64,000 nucleotides of DNA from NCBI GenBank assembly GCA_963923035.1, contig CAWUKT010000011.1, forward strand, positions 50,521 through 114,520, in the 5' to 3' direction. Shown piece after piece: positions 17,299 through 26,059 of the stretch. A program made the position numbers and the translations under genes. Position 1 is the first letter of the stretch. Every line of letters begins with the position of its first letter. The notes under the pieces were generated by a model. The model made no database searches. It was not told where the DNA came from and saw only the letters and a program-made list of their open reading frames with translations. The stretch is from CAWUKT01 sp963923035. Its GTDB lineage: Bacteria; Bacteroidota; Bacteroidia; J057; JADKCL01.

Positions 17299-20200
17299 AT
17301 GGCAAAGAAGAAACTCAAAGTCATCCCCATTTACCGGTTTTTCCAGATCATGGACCTGCCGTCCAAGATCGCATTTGGGATTGCCTTTGCAGCGCTGGCG
17401 GCGTTCTGTGTCGGAACGCTCCTGGCGACGGACCAGCCCGATCGCTGGTCCCTGGAGGTGGTGGAAATTCCCGCCAAGACCTCCGAAACGGTCCCGCTGG
17501 CCGATTATGAGTCCAATTACCGCACGATGACGGCGGATGTGAAGGCCTGGACTGAGGACGTGGCCTTTGCCGCCCGTCCGATCGTGCCCCAGGAAAACCT
17601 GGTCTACCTCTATTTGATTGGCATGGTGCTCGGCTGGTCGTTGTTGCTGACGGCCTCGACCTACGTGCGCAACTGGGTCGCCTACCTGCTCTACCTGCCG
17701 TTTGCGCTGTTTTTGCTGGTGGGCGAGGTCTTGCAGGGCGTGGTGCCCGAGGGAGCTGAAATTTTGGCGTCGGGGGGCCAGCTGTTGCTGGCGCTGGTGC
17801 CGGCATTCATGCTGCAACAGAAGTATTTCAAGCTGAAGTTTCCGCTTCGGCTGTTGGTGATGACGGTGGCCGTCGGGCTGCCGTATCTGATCACAGGGGA
17901 CCAGCTGGGCTGGGAAGCCCTCCACGAAAGCACCGCCAAGAGCTATTTTGTCGGCATTTTCCTCGTCATTGTCACCATTTTCTTCCTTGCGAACGACCTC
18001 AACAATATCCTCCTCTACGCCACAACGAACGCGAAAAAGGTCAAGTACCGCGCCCAACCGCCGATTACCTTGGGCATATTTCTCGTGCTGCTGGGCCTTC
18101 AGTTCATGATGTTGCAGGATGCGATGGGCTGGGACCTGGTGGAATTGCCGGGTGATTTTCCCTTCCGCCCCATGCACCTCGTCGCACTGTCGGCATTGGT
18201 GATGGTTGGTACCAAGCAAAATATGTATCCGGTCCTCAAAAATTACATCAACAACAAGGGGCTTTCCTTTGGCTTGTTGGGTTTGGGACTGATCACGATG
18301 TCCTTCCTGTTTTACCACGCCGCCCTCGGAGAATACCTCTTCATCATGACCATTGAGCGGCTGTCTATCATCCTCATTTTCTTAACCAGTATCTTCCATC
18401 TCTTCTACATTTACTTTAACTTCGGCTCCCTTCTCCGCAACCGGGTCAATTTCTACTATATCTCCATGATTCCGCGGCGCTTGCTGTATGTATTCGTGGT
18501 GATGGCGACCTTCCTGGCCGGATTTGCATTGGAAGCCAGCCGGGGATTCACTTCACGCCGGACGCTGTCCTCGACCTTTTACAATCGGACGGCAGATGTG
18601 GAATTGGTGAAAGGAAATTACGATCAAGCGGCGGTTTGGTACCGGACTTCAGTGGGGGTCGCAGAGGGGACGGTCAAAGGAAATTACAACCTGGGGATGC
18701 TGTATTGGACGGGAGGGGGAGACAAAAGCAAAGCCCGGGAACACCTCTATATGGCGGGTAAATTCGTACCTTTCACTTACGGCCACCTCAACCTCGGCCA
18801 ATTGGAATTGGAAGAAGGATTGGTGGATCAGGCGCGCTATTTTCTGAGAAAGGGGCAGGAAAAAGTCGTCAGTCCTTATATCCATAACAACCTCGCCCAG
18901 GTCTTCCTCATCCTCGACGAGCCCGACTCGGCCATCATCGAGCTGAAAGCCGCCCTGCAATTGGACCCGGACAATTCATCGCTCTACGGCAACCTCGGCA
19001 AGATTTACATGAATTACGATCGCCTCGAAGAGGCGGCAGACTTCTTCCAGGCGGGCCTCAGTGTCGCCGAACCCAGTGCGCTCACCGTCACAAACGCCCT
19101 TTACCTCGACCTCGCCTACGACTCGGACCTCAACGTGAGTGATTCCCTCGTACGCCTGCCCCAGGTGCGCACCCACCTCCCCGCGTGGTTCAACCTCGCC
19201 ATCAGCCGCTTCCGCAAGCGCGATTTCACGGCCGCCCGGGGCGTCATTGATTCCCTCGAAGCCCAACTCGACCGCACCCTGCCCGATAGCCTCCGCGGCA
19301 CCTACCGCCCTCCGGAAGTCCAGTTCCTCGACGGTTGCCTCATGTTCCACGAAGGCAAGGTCCTCGAATCGGTCTCCCGGATGCGCGCCCTCGACACCGA
19401 TTATCCCGAATTCCGCCCCTTCACGATGCATTTCCTCGGCGCTGCCTACCACGGCGCGGGTGCCCCCGAAATGGCCGCCGAATTTTACCGCACCTCCCAG
19501 GAAAACGGGCGGGAAGACGATCTGATCAATGAAGCCCTGATGGAAATCGACCGGGGCAACCAAGAATACGGCTACCAATTGCTGGTCAGGGCCCGCTCGA
19601 TCAAGCCCGAATGGTTCGACCTGGTCAGCAAAGAAGAAGCCATGCTGCTCTACGCCCGGGGCGAGTACTTCACGGCCTCGTTGGGCTATGATTTGAGCAA
19701 ATTGACAAGGACGGATTGGCTGAAGACGGGCATTTATGCCGGCCAAATCAAGCAACAGGGCCCGGCCCTGGAAGCCTTCCGCCGCATGATTGCGATGGAT
19801 TCGTCGACGGTGCTGCCCTACCTCGAAATGGGCAAGATCAGCCTCCAACTCGGCGACAGCCTCGCCATCGAAAACCTTGAACCCGGCTTAGCCATAGACC
19901 CGAACAATGGCCCACTCAAGGTAGAATTGGCCCGCGCCTATTTACAACAAAATCAACCGAATAAAGCACAACAGCTCGCGCAAGAGTTGAAGCAAATTTC
20001 GCCGCGTCCCGAAGGCTTTGCCTTGCTGAATGCCGAACTGGCATTGGAGAAAGGCGATACCGCCCAGGCGGTGCAACAATTGAAGCAATTGTACGCGGAG
20101 AACCCGCTTCAGCGGGAACCCATTGTGCATCTGGTCCAGGTCTACCGGGCCCAGGGCAATAATTTCGACGCCCACGACCTCCTGATGGAGGCCCGGACAA

Positions 20201-20418
20201 TGAATTCCCGCCAATCTGCGTTTGAATACCAGCTGGCATTCATCGAAAAGCAGTTTGGGCGCATCGAAGAATCGGCCACTGCCGCCGAACGGGCGATCAT
20301 GCTGGAGCCAGATTCCGCTCGCTCCGCCGCCATCGGGGAAGAATTTCAGCGTATATTTGAATTGCGGGAACTGGGCGAAGAAGCCATCCTGCAGGAACTG
20401 TACAATCTGGAAGAATGA
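17299..20418 (+). CDS. large polytopic membrane protein with C-terminal TPR repeats
   Basis: 1039 residues. The first 410 or so contain a lone helix near 25-45 and then about nine hydrophobic helices; from about 430 to the end there are many tetratricopeptide repeats (for example YIHNNLAQVFLILDEPDSAIIELKAALQLDPDN and SLYGNLGKIYMNYDRLEEAADFFQAGL). TPRs bind proteins, so this looks like an inner-membrane scaffold. I recognise no named family. Its stop overlaps the start of an ABC ATPase by four bases (ATGA), which implies translational coupling and suggests the two work together; the membrane part lacks the FtsX/MacB permease look. Confidence 0.8.
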   Translation: MAKKKLKVIPIYRFFQIMDLPSKIAFGIAFAALAAFCVGTLLATDQPDRWSLEVVEIPAKTSETVPLADYESNYRTMTADVKAWTEDVAFAARPIVPQENLVYLYLIGMVLGWSLLLTASTYVRNWVAYLLYLPFALFLLVGEVLQGVVPEGAEILASGGQLLLALVPAFMLQQKYFKLKFPLRLLVMTVAVGLPYLITGDQLGWEALHESTAKSYFVGIFLVIVTIFFLANDLNNILLYATTNAKKVKYRAQPPITLGIFLVLLGLQFMMLQDAMGWDLVELPGDFPFRPMHLVALSALVMVGTKQNMYPVLKNYINNKGLSFGLLGLGLITMSFLFYHAALGEYLFIMTIERLSIILIFLTSIFHLFYIYFNFGSLLRNRVNFYYISMIPRRLLYVFVVMATFLAGFALEASRGFTSRRTLSSTFYNRTADVELVKGNYDQAAVWYRTSVGVAEGTVKGNYNLGMLYWTGGGDKSKAREHLYMAGKFVPFTYGHLNLGQLELEEGLVDQARYFLRKGQEKVVSPYIHNNLAQVFLILDEPDSAIIELKAALQLDPDNSSLYGNLGKIYMNYDRLEEAADFFQAGLSVAEPSALTVTNALYLDLAYDSDLNVSDSLVRLPQVRTHLPAWFNLAISRFRKRDFTAARGVIDSLEAQLDRTLPDSLRGTYRPPEVQFLDGCLMFHEGKVLESVSRMRALDTDYPEFRPFTMHFLGAAYHGAGAPEMAAEFYRTSQENGREDDLINEALMEIDRGNQEYGYQLLVRARSIKPEWFDLVSKEEAMLLYARGEYFTASLGYDLSKLTRTDWLKTGIYAGQIKQQGPALEAFRRMIAMDSSTVLPYLEMGKISLQLGDSLAIENLEPGLAIDPNNGPLKVELARAYLQQNQPNKAQQLAQELKQISPRPEGFALLNAELALEKGDTAQAVQQLKQLYAENPLQREPIVHLVQVYRAQGNNFDAHDLLMEARTMNSRQSAFEYQLAFIEKQFGRIEESATAAERAIMLEPDSARSAAIGEEFQRIFELRELGEEAILQELYNLEE

Positions 20419-21137
20419 GCAAGGAAGTAAAAGAGGTTGTCATCAGCTTGAAAGACATCCGCCGGGAATACCAAATGGGCCACGAAACCATTCGCGCCCT
20501 GGATGGGGTCTCATTGGACATCCGGCGCAACGATTATGTGGCGATCATGGGTCCGTCGGGCTCGGGAAAATCCACGCTGATGAATACCCTGGGCTGCCTG
20601 GACACCCCGTCCAGCGGCGATTACTTCCTCAACGGTGTCAACGTCAGCCAAATGGATGACAATGAACTCGCCGCCGTCAGAAACCGCGAAATCGGATTCG
20701 TATTCCAGACCTTCAACCTCCTTCCCCGTTCCAGCGCCCTCGAAAATGTAGCCCTTCCCCTGATTTACGCGGGCAAGCGCCGGGGTGAGCGCAACCAAAT
20801 CGCCGAAAAGGTCCTCCAGGATGTCGGGCTCGGAGATCGCATCGATCACCGCCCCAACGAATTGTCCGGGGGCCAGCGCCAACGGGTCGCTGTGGCCCGC
20901 GCCCTTGTCAACAATCCCTCCATTATCCTCGCCGACGAACCCACCGGAAACCTCGACACGAAAACTTCTTACGAGATCATGGGTTTATTTGCTGAATTGC
21001 ACCGGCAGGGCCAGACCATCATCCTCGTGACGCACGAGGAGGACATTGCGGCCTACGCCCACACGGTGATTCGCTTGCGGGACGGCAAAGTGGAGCAGAT
21101 TGAGCACAATCAGAATATTCGACAAATCGAAGCATGA
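20415..21137 (+). CDS. ABC transporter ATP-binding protein, LolD/MacB type
   Basis: 240 residues. Walker A GPSGSGKST (about 50-58), Q-loop FQTFNLL, signature LSGGQRQRVAVARAL (about 150-164), Walker B IILADEPTG and switch His in LVTHE are all present. The fold and the sequence around MNTLGCLDTPSSG place it in the LolD/MacB/FtsE-like group that powers mechanotransmission or lipoprotein/peptide export rather than import. No FtsX-like permease is encoded nearby; instead it overlaps the membrane-TPR gene upstream and the NTR-like gene downstream by four bases each. Confidence 0.93.
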   Translation: MSKEVKEVVISLKDIRREYQMGHETIRALDGVSLDIRRNDYVAIMGPSGSGKSTLMNTLGCLDTPSSGDYFLNGVNVSQMDDNELAAVRNREIGFVFQTFNLLPRSSALENVALPLIYAGKRRGERNQIAEKVLQDVGLGDRIDHRPNELSGGQRQRVAVARALVNNPSIILADEPTGNLDTKTSYEIMGLFAELHRQGQTIILVTHEEDIAAYAHTVIRLRDGKVEQIEHNQNIRQIEA

Positions 21138-21673
21138 TCAGACAATTGGTTTGGTGGGTCTGTTTGGTGGGCCTGGGCACTCCCCTCCTCGCCCAAACGC
21201 CTACGGAAGAATGCGGCTGTGACCCGGAGATGACGGTGGCAGACCACATTGAAGAGGCCAACCTCATCATATTTGGCGAATGTGTGCGCCTCACGACCAA
21301 TGCCATCAAGGGCGGTGTCAATGCCACCTTCAAGGTTGATACGACGTGGAAGCGCGCCTCTGAGCCCGTGGTGACCTTTCACACGACGGCAGCGAACCAG
21401 TGTGGGTTTGCGTTCGAGAAGGGAAAAAAGTACCTGGTTTTCGGAAAAAAGCGGCACCAGACCCAGGCAACGACGGTCTGTGAACCCAATTTGCCGGAAG
21501 GCGTGCGGGCCGAGGCCGTCATGGCCGATCTCGGAAAGGGCTTTCCGCCCGGCCGACCGGAATTGGCGCGCAACATGAACATCCTGATTTTGGGATTGGG
21601 TGTGGGAAGCATATTAGTGATCGCCCTGATCGTCCTCCGCAAGCGCTTGTTCAAGCGCTCCGCCCAAGCCTAA
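21134..21673 (+). CDS. exported NTR/TIMP-like domain protein with C-terminal membrane anchor
   Basis: 179 residues. The signal peptide ends LLAQ, followed within ten residues by CGC, then ADHIEEANLIIFGECVRL, a beta pattern, and further cysteines (NQCGF, VCEPN). The CxC after the signal and the spaced partner cysteines resemble the netrin/TIMP-like OB fold known from some bacterial exported proteins (inference). Residues about 146-170 form one transmembrane helix followed by a basic tail, giving a periplasm-facing domain anchored in the inner membrane. Its ATG overlaps the stop of the ATPase gene, the third member of a coupled trio. Confidence 0.72.
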   Translation: MIRQLVWWVCLVGLGTPLLAQTPTEECGCDPEMTVADHIEEANLIIFGECVRLTTNAIKGGVNATFKVDTTWKRASEPVVTFHTTAANQCGFAFEKGKKYLVFGKKRHQTQATTVCEPNLPEGVRAEAVMADLGKGFPPGRPELARNMNILILGLGVGSILVIALIVLRKRLFKRSAQA

Positions 21674-21679
21674 GCCACT

Positions 21680-22678
21680 TTATTCGAACCAATTCGCCAG
21701 TTTCTCTGCCATCTGGCGATGGCCTTCTGCATTTGGATGGCCATCATCCGGCAGAATCCGCAAGCTGGGATCCTCCGTGTCCACCGAAATGTCCAGCACC
21801 CGCATTTTCCCTTCAAACTCTTTCAGCACCTGCTCCGTTCCGGGATTCTTAAAAATGCCCAGCAAAGCCATTTCGATTCCCTTTTCCTGACACAGCACTC
21901 CCATTTCTCCGATCATTTCCCGCGTCACGTCCCCACTTCTCAGCTCTTGTTCCTCCGCCCCATTGGATTGTTTTTCGAGAAAATGGACCAATGCCGACCA
22001 CCGCTGCCCGGTCCAGGGCGTATAATCCGGCCGTTCCAGATACGCCACCAGCGAATCCGCGTCGTTGTAGCGCATGAACGGATACTGGATGTCCTTGGCG
22101 ACCTCCTGCCCCGCCAACGCCTTCTTCCAATAGCGGCTGTTGACATTACGCTGGTCGTGAAAGGCGCCGTAGGCCAGCATCACCACGGCGGGCGGAGCTT
22201 CCTTTTCCAGCAGCGATTGGAGTTGGAGGAGGGAATGGTAGGTCCCGTAGCCCGTCATCGCGAGGTTGCGGACCTGGTACTGGGGAAAGCGTTCCTGAAA
22301 CAGCCAGGGATAGGCCTCGTCGTCTTCCACGCCGTAGCCGTGCGTAAACGAGCAGCCGAATATCCAGATCTGGGGCCGCGTGTCGGCCGAATCGAGGGGG
22401 GGATGGGTCAAACGGTAGCCCTGGTCGTTGTGGGAGACGGTAAAATGAAGGCTGTCCTGGAGGGTCACCTGAAGGGTGCCGGGCTGGCCGGCATAGCCCA
22501 GGACCGGGTGGGGCCGAAAGAAAGAGCCCCCCGGTTCGACTTTGATGGTCTTATTGGGCTCCGCCCATCCTGACCGCCCGGTCAGGCGCAAAAATATCTC
22601 GCCCGTGGCCAGGGCGAGGACCACCAAAAACAGGATATAGGCGATGCGGTTCCGCCACCGGCGGGCAGAGCGGGCCAT
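21680..22678 (-). CDS. membrane-anchored SGNH/GDSL-type hydrolase
   Basis: 332 residues. A basic N-terminus and one membrane helix (about 12-31) anchor the protein. The catalytic nucleophile block is FGCSFTHGYG (Ser110), and the C-terminal DDGHPNAEGH supplies the Asp/His pair (about 311-314), fitting SGNH esterases that act on acyl, acetyl or carbohydrate esters in the envelope. It is the distal gene of a pair with an exported protein 3 bases upstream. Substrate unknown. It is convergent with the NTR-like gene, with no terminator visible between. Confidence 0.83.
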   Translation of the reverse strand: MARSARRWRNRIAYILFLVVLALATGEIFLRLTGRSGWAEPNKTIKVEPGGSFFRPHPVLGYAGQPGTLQVTLQDSLHFTVSHNDQGYRLTHPPLDSADTRPQIWIFGCSFTHGYGVEDDEAYPWLFQERFPQYQVRNLAMTGYGTYHSLLQLQSLLEKEAPPAVVMLAYGAFHDQRNVNSRYWKKALAGQEVAKDIQYPFMRYNDADSLVAYLERPDYTPWTGQRWSALVHFLEKQSNGAEEQELRSGDVTREMIGEMGVLCQEKGIEMALLGIFKNPGTEQVLKEFEGKMRVLDISVDTEDPSLRILPDDGHPNAEGHRQMAEKLANWFE

Positions 22679-22681
22679 AAA

Positions 22682-23275
22682 TTATTCGGGAGTTTCTTCG
22701 ATGTTGGAGGCTTCCTTTTGGGCCTCGGCGATGGCCCATGAATTGTACAGGACCACGATGCCGTTGAGTTGCTCGTAGCCGAGCTCTTTGGACTTGATGC
22801 GGTCCGTGATGGACTCGCAATCGCCGAAATACATCGACACTTGCTTGCGAAACGCGCCTTCTTTGGGGGGAACCCGCCAGGGCATAGAAGCGTCCGCGTG
22901 GAAGAGAAAACGGTTGGTGTGCGAGGCGCCCAACATGCCGGTCCCGGTATATTCAAATAGCTTGACCGGGCCGTCAACCAGGATTTCGAGGTAGACCTCG
23001 CGGCGCTCCGGGAACTTGCCCATGAACACGTCGACGACGTGGCGCTCGAACTGCTGGTCGCCCATCGTATAGCCGACCACCTCTTCCTCCTTGAAGAAAT
23101 TGCGCTCGCCCTTGCGGTCGACCTTGTACGCAAATTGGTTGCCCTTGGCCTTGGCGACCATGCCCCGGAGGGTATCGCCCTCGACCAGCACGAGTTCACC
23201 GGGCTGCCAGGCCCCCTGCGCCCACAGGCCGAGGGGCAGGCACATCAGCATCCACATCGCAATTCTCATTTTCAT
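22682..23275 (-). CDS. exported protein of unknown function
   Basis: 197 residues with a signal peptide ending LWAQ and no further membrane helix. The mature part begins with VLVEGDTLRGMVAKAKGN, a short beta motif seen in several Bacteroidota exported proteins that begin with a small strand domain; the rest is mixed with no motif I know. The gap to the following SGNH hydrolase gene is only 3 bases, so the two are very likely co-transcribed. Confidence 0.75.
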   Translation of the reverse strand: MKMRIAMWMLMCLPLGLWAQGAWQPGELVLVEGDTLRGMVAKAKGNQFAYKVDRKGERNFFKEEEVVGYTMGDQQFERHVVDVFMGKFPERREVYLEILVDGPVKLFEYTGTGMLGASHTNRFLFHADASMPWRVPPKEGAFRKQVSMYFGDCESITDRIKSKELGYEQLNGIVVLYNSWAIAEAQKEASNIEETPE

Positions 23276-23311
23276 AGGAGTAAATTACTAGGTTCCGCTT
23301 TTTCTTCCAAC

Positions 23312-24193
23312 TCATTCACCTGCCGTTCGGTACCGAAACAGCATTTCGGCCACTCCAATCCCGCTCAGGAGGTATTTTTCGTGGATGAGTCGCCCCTGTT
23401 TGTCGTAGCTGTATTTCCATTGGTGGGGCGCATCCTTCCCCGCCTGGGACTCTTCCTTCCACTCTTTGACCTCTTTCAGGCGCCCTTCCTTCGTGTAGGC
23501 GTACTGCTTTTGCTGGTATTCACCGCTCGCCGGCACGACTTCGACCGTTTTCGCCAATCGGCCCTTCTTGTCCTTCCATACGTCCAGCGTAGAGATGATT
23601 TCCTGGTCATCGCCGTAAAAAATCCAGCGCTGGTAGCCATTCTTGGGCTCAACTTTCCAGACCAGGTTGCCGGATTGGGTGGCCCGCTTGGGGTCGGAAA
23701 AGCCCCAGGTGATCACCAGGGAGTCTTCCGGGGCGTTCGGACCTTCGTTGGCGAGGGAACTCCGCTCCAGCTTGCAGTGGCCCATGAAATCATATTCGTA
23801 ATCGGTCTGGAAGACCATGAAGGGCTGCTGACCACGGGGGCGGCCGGGTTTCCTGATTTCGCGGATCAATTGGCCCTGGTCGTTGTAGGCAAATGACCGT
23901 TCCGAGACCCAATTGGTGTCGAGGAGGGGAAATTCTTCCGTCAGGATGACCTGGCCGGACGAGTCGAAGAAGTGGACGTATTCGGGGGCTTGGGTCAATG
24001 CGATTTCGACGATGGTTGGAGGCAATTTTCCAGGCTTGTCCCTGAAAAATTCATGCTTGTAGGCCTCTACCGACAGGACGCCATTGGCTTGCATGACCTC
24101 GGGTTCGAACAATTGGGGCTCCAGATCAGGTGGAGACTGGGCGGTCAGAGGCCACCAAAGGCCGAGCAACAGGATGCAGCACCAGTTTTTCAT
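23312..24193 (-). CDS. exported YD-repeat-like protein (third of tandem trio)
   Basis: 293 residues with a signal peptide ending LTAQ. The mature protein contains several YD/RHS-like units: FAYNDQGQLIREIRK, YAYTKEGRLKEVKEWKEE, YSYDKQGRLIHEKY. Such repeats form a beta-sheet shell in long RHS proteins; here they are few, in a short secreted protein with no toxin tail. Its ATG overlaps the stop of the preceding paralogue by four bases. It is the last gene of the trio. Role unknown. Confidence 0.78.
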   Translation of the reverse strand: MKNWCCILLLGLWWPLTAQSPPDLEPQLFEPEVMQANGVLSVEAYKHEFFRDKPGKLPPTIVEIALTQAPEYVHFFDSSGQVILTEEFPLLDTNWVSERSFAYNDQGQLIREIRKPGRPRGQQPFMVFQTDYEYDFMGHCKLERSSLANEGPNAPEDSLVITWGFSDPKRATQSGNLVWKVEPKNGYQRWIFYGDDQEIISTLDVWKDKKGRLAKTVEVVPASGEYQQKQYAYTKEGRLKEVKEWKEESQAGKDAPHQWKYSYDKQGRLIHEKYLLSGIGVAEMLFRYRTAGE

Positions 24194-25095
24194 TGGTAAA
24201 ACGTGTATTGGAGCTCAAAGGTACGGATTCCGGTCTGAGACCGAAGTTCGATTTTCTCCATCCGCCCCGCAGCGCCGTAGTGATATGTTTTGGTGTAGAA
24301 GGGAGCAAATTTCGTTCCATCTTCGGATTTGAAATTGATTTCCTCCCGCATCAAACGGTCCGCATCATAGAAATACAGCGATTGGAGTTGGGGATCCGAG
24401 GAATAGCTTTGGTGGATCAATTCAACGACCTGGCCTCGTTTATTGGTTCGCCAAGCTGCTTCGACCTCACCCCGCTCATTCCCAAAGCCATAATCGTACA
24501 TGCGCACCCATTGCCTTTCGTATTCCCAACCCCATAATGCCATGGTATCCCCATCGCTGAGCAAAATATATTCCCGCAACAAGCGCCCAGCGGCATCCCA
24601 ATCCACACCATGCACCTCTTGCTCGGGACCAAATAAAATCATCAAGGAATCATATTCCGTGAATTCAACCAGCTGCCCCTTTTCATTGTAGCGGTAGTGC
24701 GTCGTATGAGTGGCAATGGGGTCTGCGGGGGGATCAGCAGCTTGAGAAAGATCAATTTGAATCAGCATTTCCTCCTTCAGGCCCTGTTCATTGTACCCAA
24801 AACGAATCTCCAGGGGAAGTGGATGACCCAAAAATTCATTGCCTTGAAAATGAAGCAGCCTTCCCGCCCGGTCAAATTCGTAAGTGGTGAAGGGCTTTTC
24901 GACTTTGAAAGTAGAAGATGGCGCTGAAGAGGCTTGCTCGTCGGTCGTTTCGTAGACGTCGATGGTTTGAATCCGGTGGGTATGAATCCATTCTTGGGGA
25001 AAGGAGTCGGGGGCAGCAGAAAAATTCCCAAACAATTCCTGACCGGCCAGTCTAAGCGGAAACACAAGGACCAGCAGAAGACCAAGCCACCTCAT
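24190..25095 (-). CDS. exported YD-repeat-like protein (second of tandem trio)
   Basis: 301 residues, signal peptide ending RLAGQ. Repeats include YEFDRAGRLLHFQGN, FGYNEQGLKEEMLI, YRYNEKGQLVEFTEYD and VDWDAAGRLLREYILL. Same size and architecture as its neighbours on both sides, and overlapping each by four bases, so the three are translationally coupled duplicates that have diverged strongly in sequence. No catalytic motif. Confidence 0.78.
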   Translation of the reverse strand: MRWLGLLLVLVFPLRLAGQELFGNFSAAPDSFPQEWIHTHRIQTIDVYETTDEQASSAPSSTFKVEKPFTTYEFDRAGRLLHFQGNEFLGHPLPLEIRFGYNEQGLKEEMLIQIDLSQAADPPADPIATHTTHYRYNEKGQLVEFTEYDSLMILFGPEQEVHGVDWDAAGRLLREYILLSDGDTMALWGWEYERQWVRMYDYGFGNERGEVEAAWRTNKRGQVVELIHQSYSSDPQLQSLYFYDADRLMREEINFKSEDGTKFAPFYTKTYHYGAAGRMEKIELRSQTGIRTFELQYTFYQ

Positions 25096-26003
25096 TTTTC
25101 CGAATCAGATGTGAAGAAGTATTCGTAAATGTCCTCCCGGCCGTCCATTTCTCCCCCCGTATACCGCCGCATCACCAACAATCCCTGCCGGTTGTAGAAC
25201 AATTCTTCTTCGTTGTACTGTTCCCATTGATCCGACCGCCATTTCCAGTAAATCGCTTTGTAGAGACGCCCCTTCCGGTATTCATAGGTTTGCCGGAATT
25301 GGGGAAGGTCATCCTTGTTGGTGATTTTTTCCTGGATGCGCCCCTGGTCATCCCACACCACGATGAGCCAACTGTCCACTTTCCGGTCCTTGTTCGCCAG
25401 GACCCAGGTCGTATCGCCCTTGTGCTCGTACATTTGAGCGAATTCCATGTAGGTGGGATAATTGTAAACCCGCTCCACCCAGATCAGCCGCCCCTGGTCG
25501 TCCCAATCGTAACTGATTCGATAATCGGGAATCGGCGGCAGCGACTTGTCATCCACCGGAACTTCCTCCACCAACAGGCCCCGCTCATTGTACTTGAAGC
25601 GTGCCTTGGTCTGAAAGGTGCTGACCTGTTCGGTTCCATCGCCCGTGAAGATCGATGTGTACGCATCCTCCGTGCGGCCATTGCGTTGCCCCTTCACATT
25701 GTACCAGTACCGGATTGTCTTATTCAGTTTCCCGTTGTCTGCATTGTACAAACGCACCAATTCCGGCTGTCCGGCGTCATTGTACTCGACTTCCCGTTCC
25801 GCGTGCTTGACAATCCGCACCACGTGCCCCGCCTCTTCCTCTCCCGCTCCCAGGCCCGGCAAGGATATGTACACATTCATCATCTCCACCCCCAATGCGG
25901 CCCGCAGCGAGTCCGAACCCACCGTAGGCTCCAACTTCAACCAATCCTGGGCGGACAGGGGAAAGAAGAACAGGGTCAACAGCAAAAGGAATCCAATGCG
26001 CAT
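25092..26003 (-). CDS. exported YD-repeat-like protein (first of tandem trio)
   Basis: 303 residues, signal peptide ending LSAQ. Repeats include VEYNDAGQPELVRLYN, FKYNERGLLVEEV, YDWDDQGRLIWVERVYN and LFYNRQGLLVMRRY. It is the promoter-proximal gene of the trio on the minus strand, starting just after the terminator of the M14 peptidase gene. The protein probably sits in the periplasm or is exported; function unknown. Confidence 0.78.
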   Translation of the reverse strand: MRIGFLLLLTLFFFPLSAQDWLKLEPTVGSDSLRAALGVEMMNVYISLPGLGAGEEEAGHVVRIVKHAEREVEYNDAGQPELVRLYNADNGKLNKTIRYWYNVKGQRNGRTEDAYTSIFTGDGTEQVSTFQTKARFKYNERGLLVEEVPVDDKSLPPIPDYRISYDWDDQGRLIWVERVYNYPTYMEFAQMYEHKGDTTWVLANKDRKVDSWLIVVWDDQGRIQEKITNKDDLPQFRQTYEYRKGRLYKAIYWKWRSDQWEQYNEEELFYNRQGLLVMRRYTGGEMDGREDIYEYFFTSDSEK

Positions 26004-26025
26004 AGGTCTTCAGGTCAGTCTAAAC

Positions 26026-26051
26026 AAAGACCCCGGAAATGATTCCGGGGT
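26026..26051 (-). terminator. terminator after the M14 peptidase gene
   Basis: A 9-bp perfect stem (ACCCCGGAA with TTCCGGGGT at 26043-26051) and 4-nt loop lie just after the M14 stop on the minus strand; the T-run that follows is interrupted (TCTTTGTTT). Confidence 0.65.
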
Positions 26052-26059
26052 TGCATGGG

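Noticed and set aside
16936..18318. Long antisense open frame under plsC and the membrane-TPR gene
   Set aside because: Gln/His/Arg-rich translation typical of the antisense of GC-rich genes; the sense frames have clear motifs.
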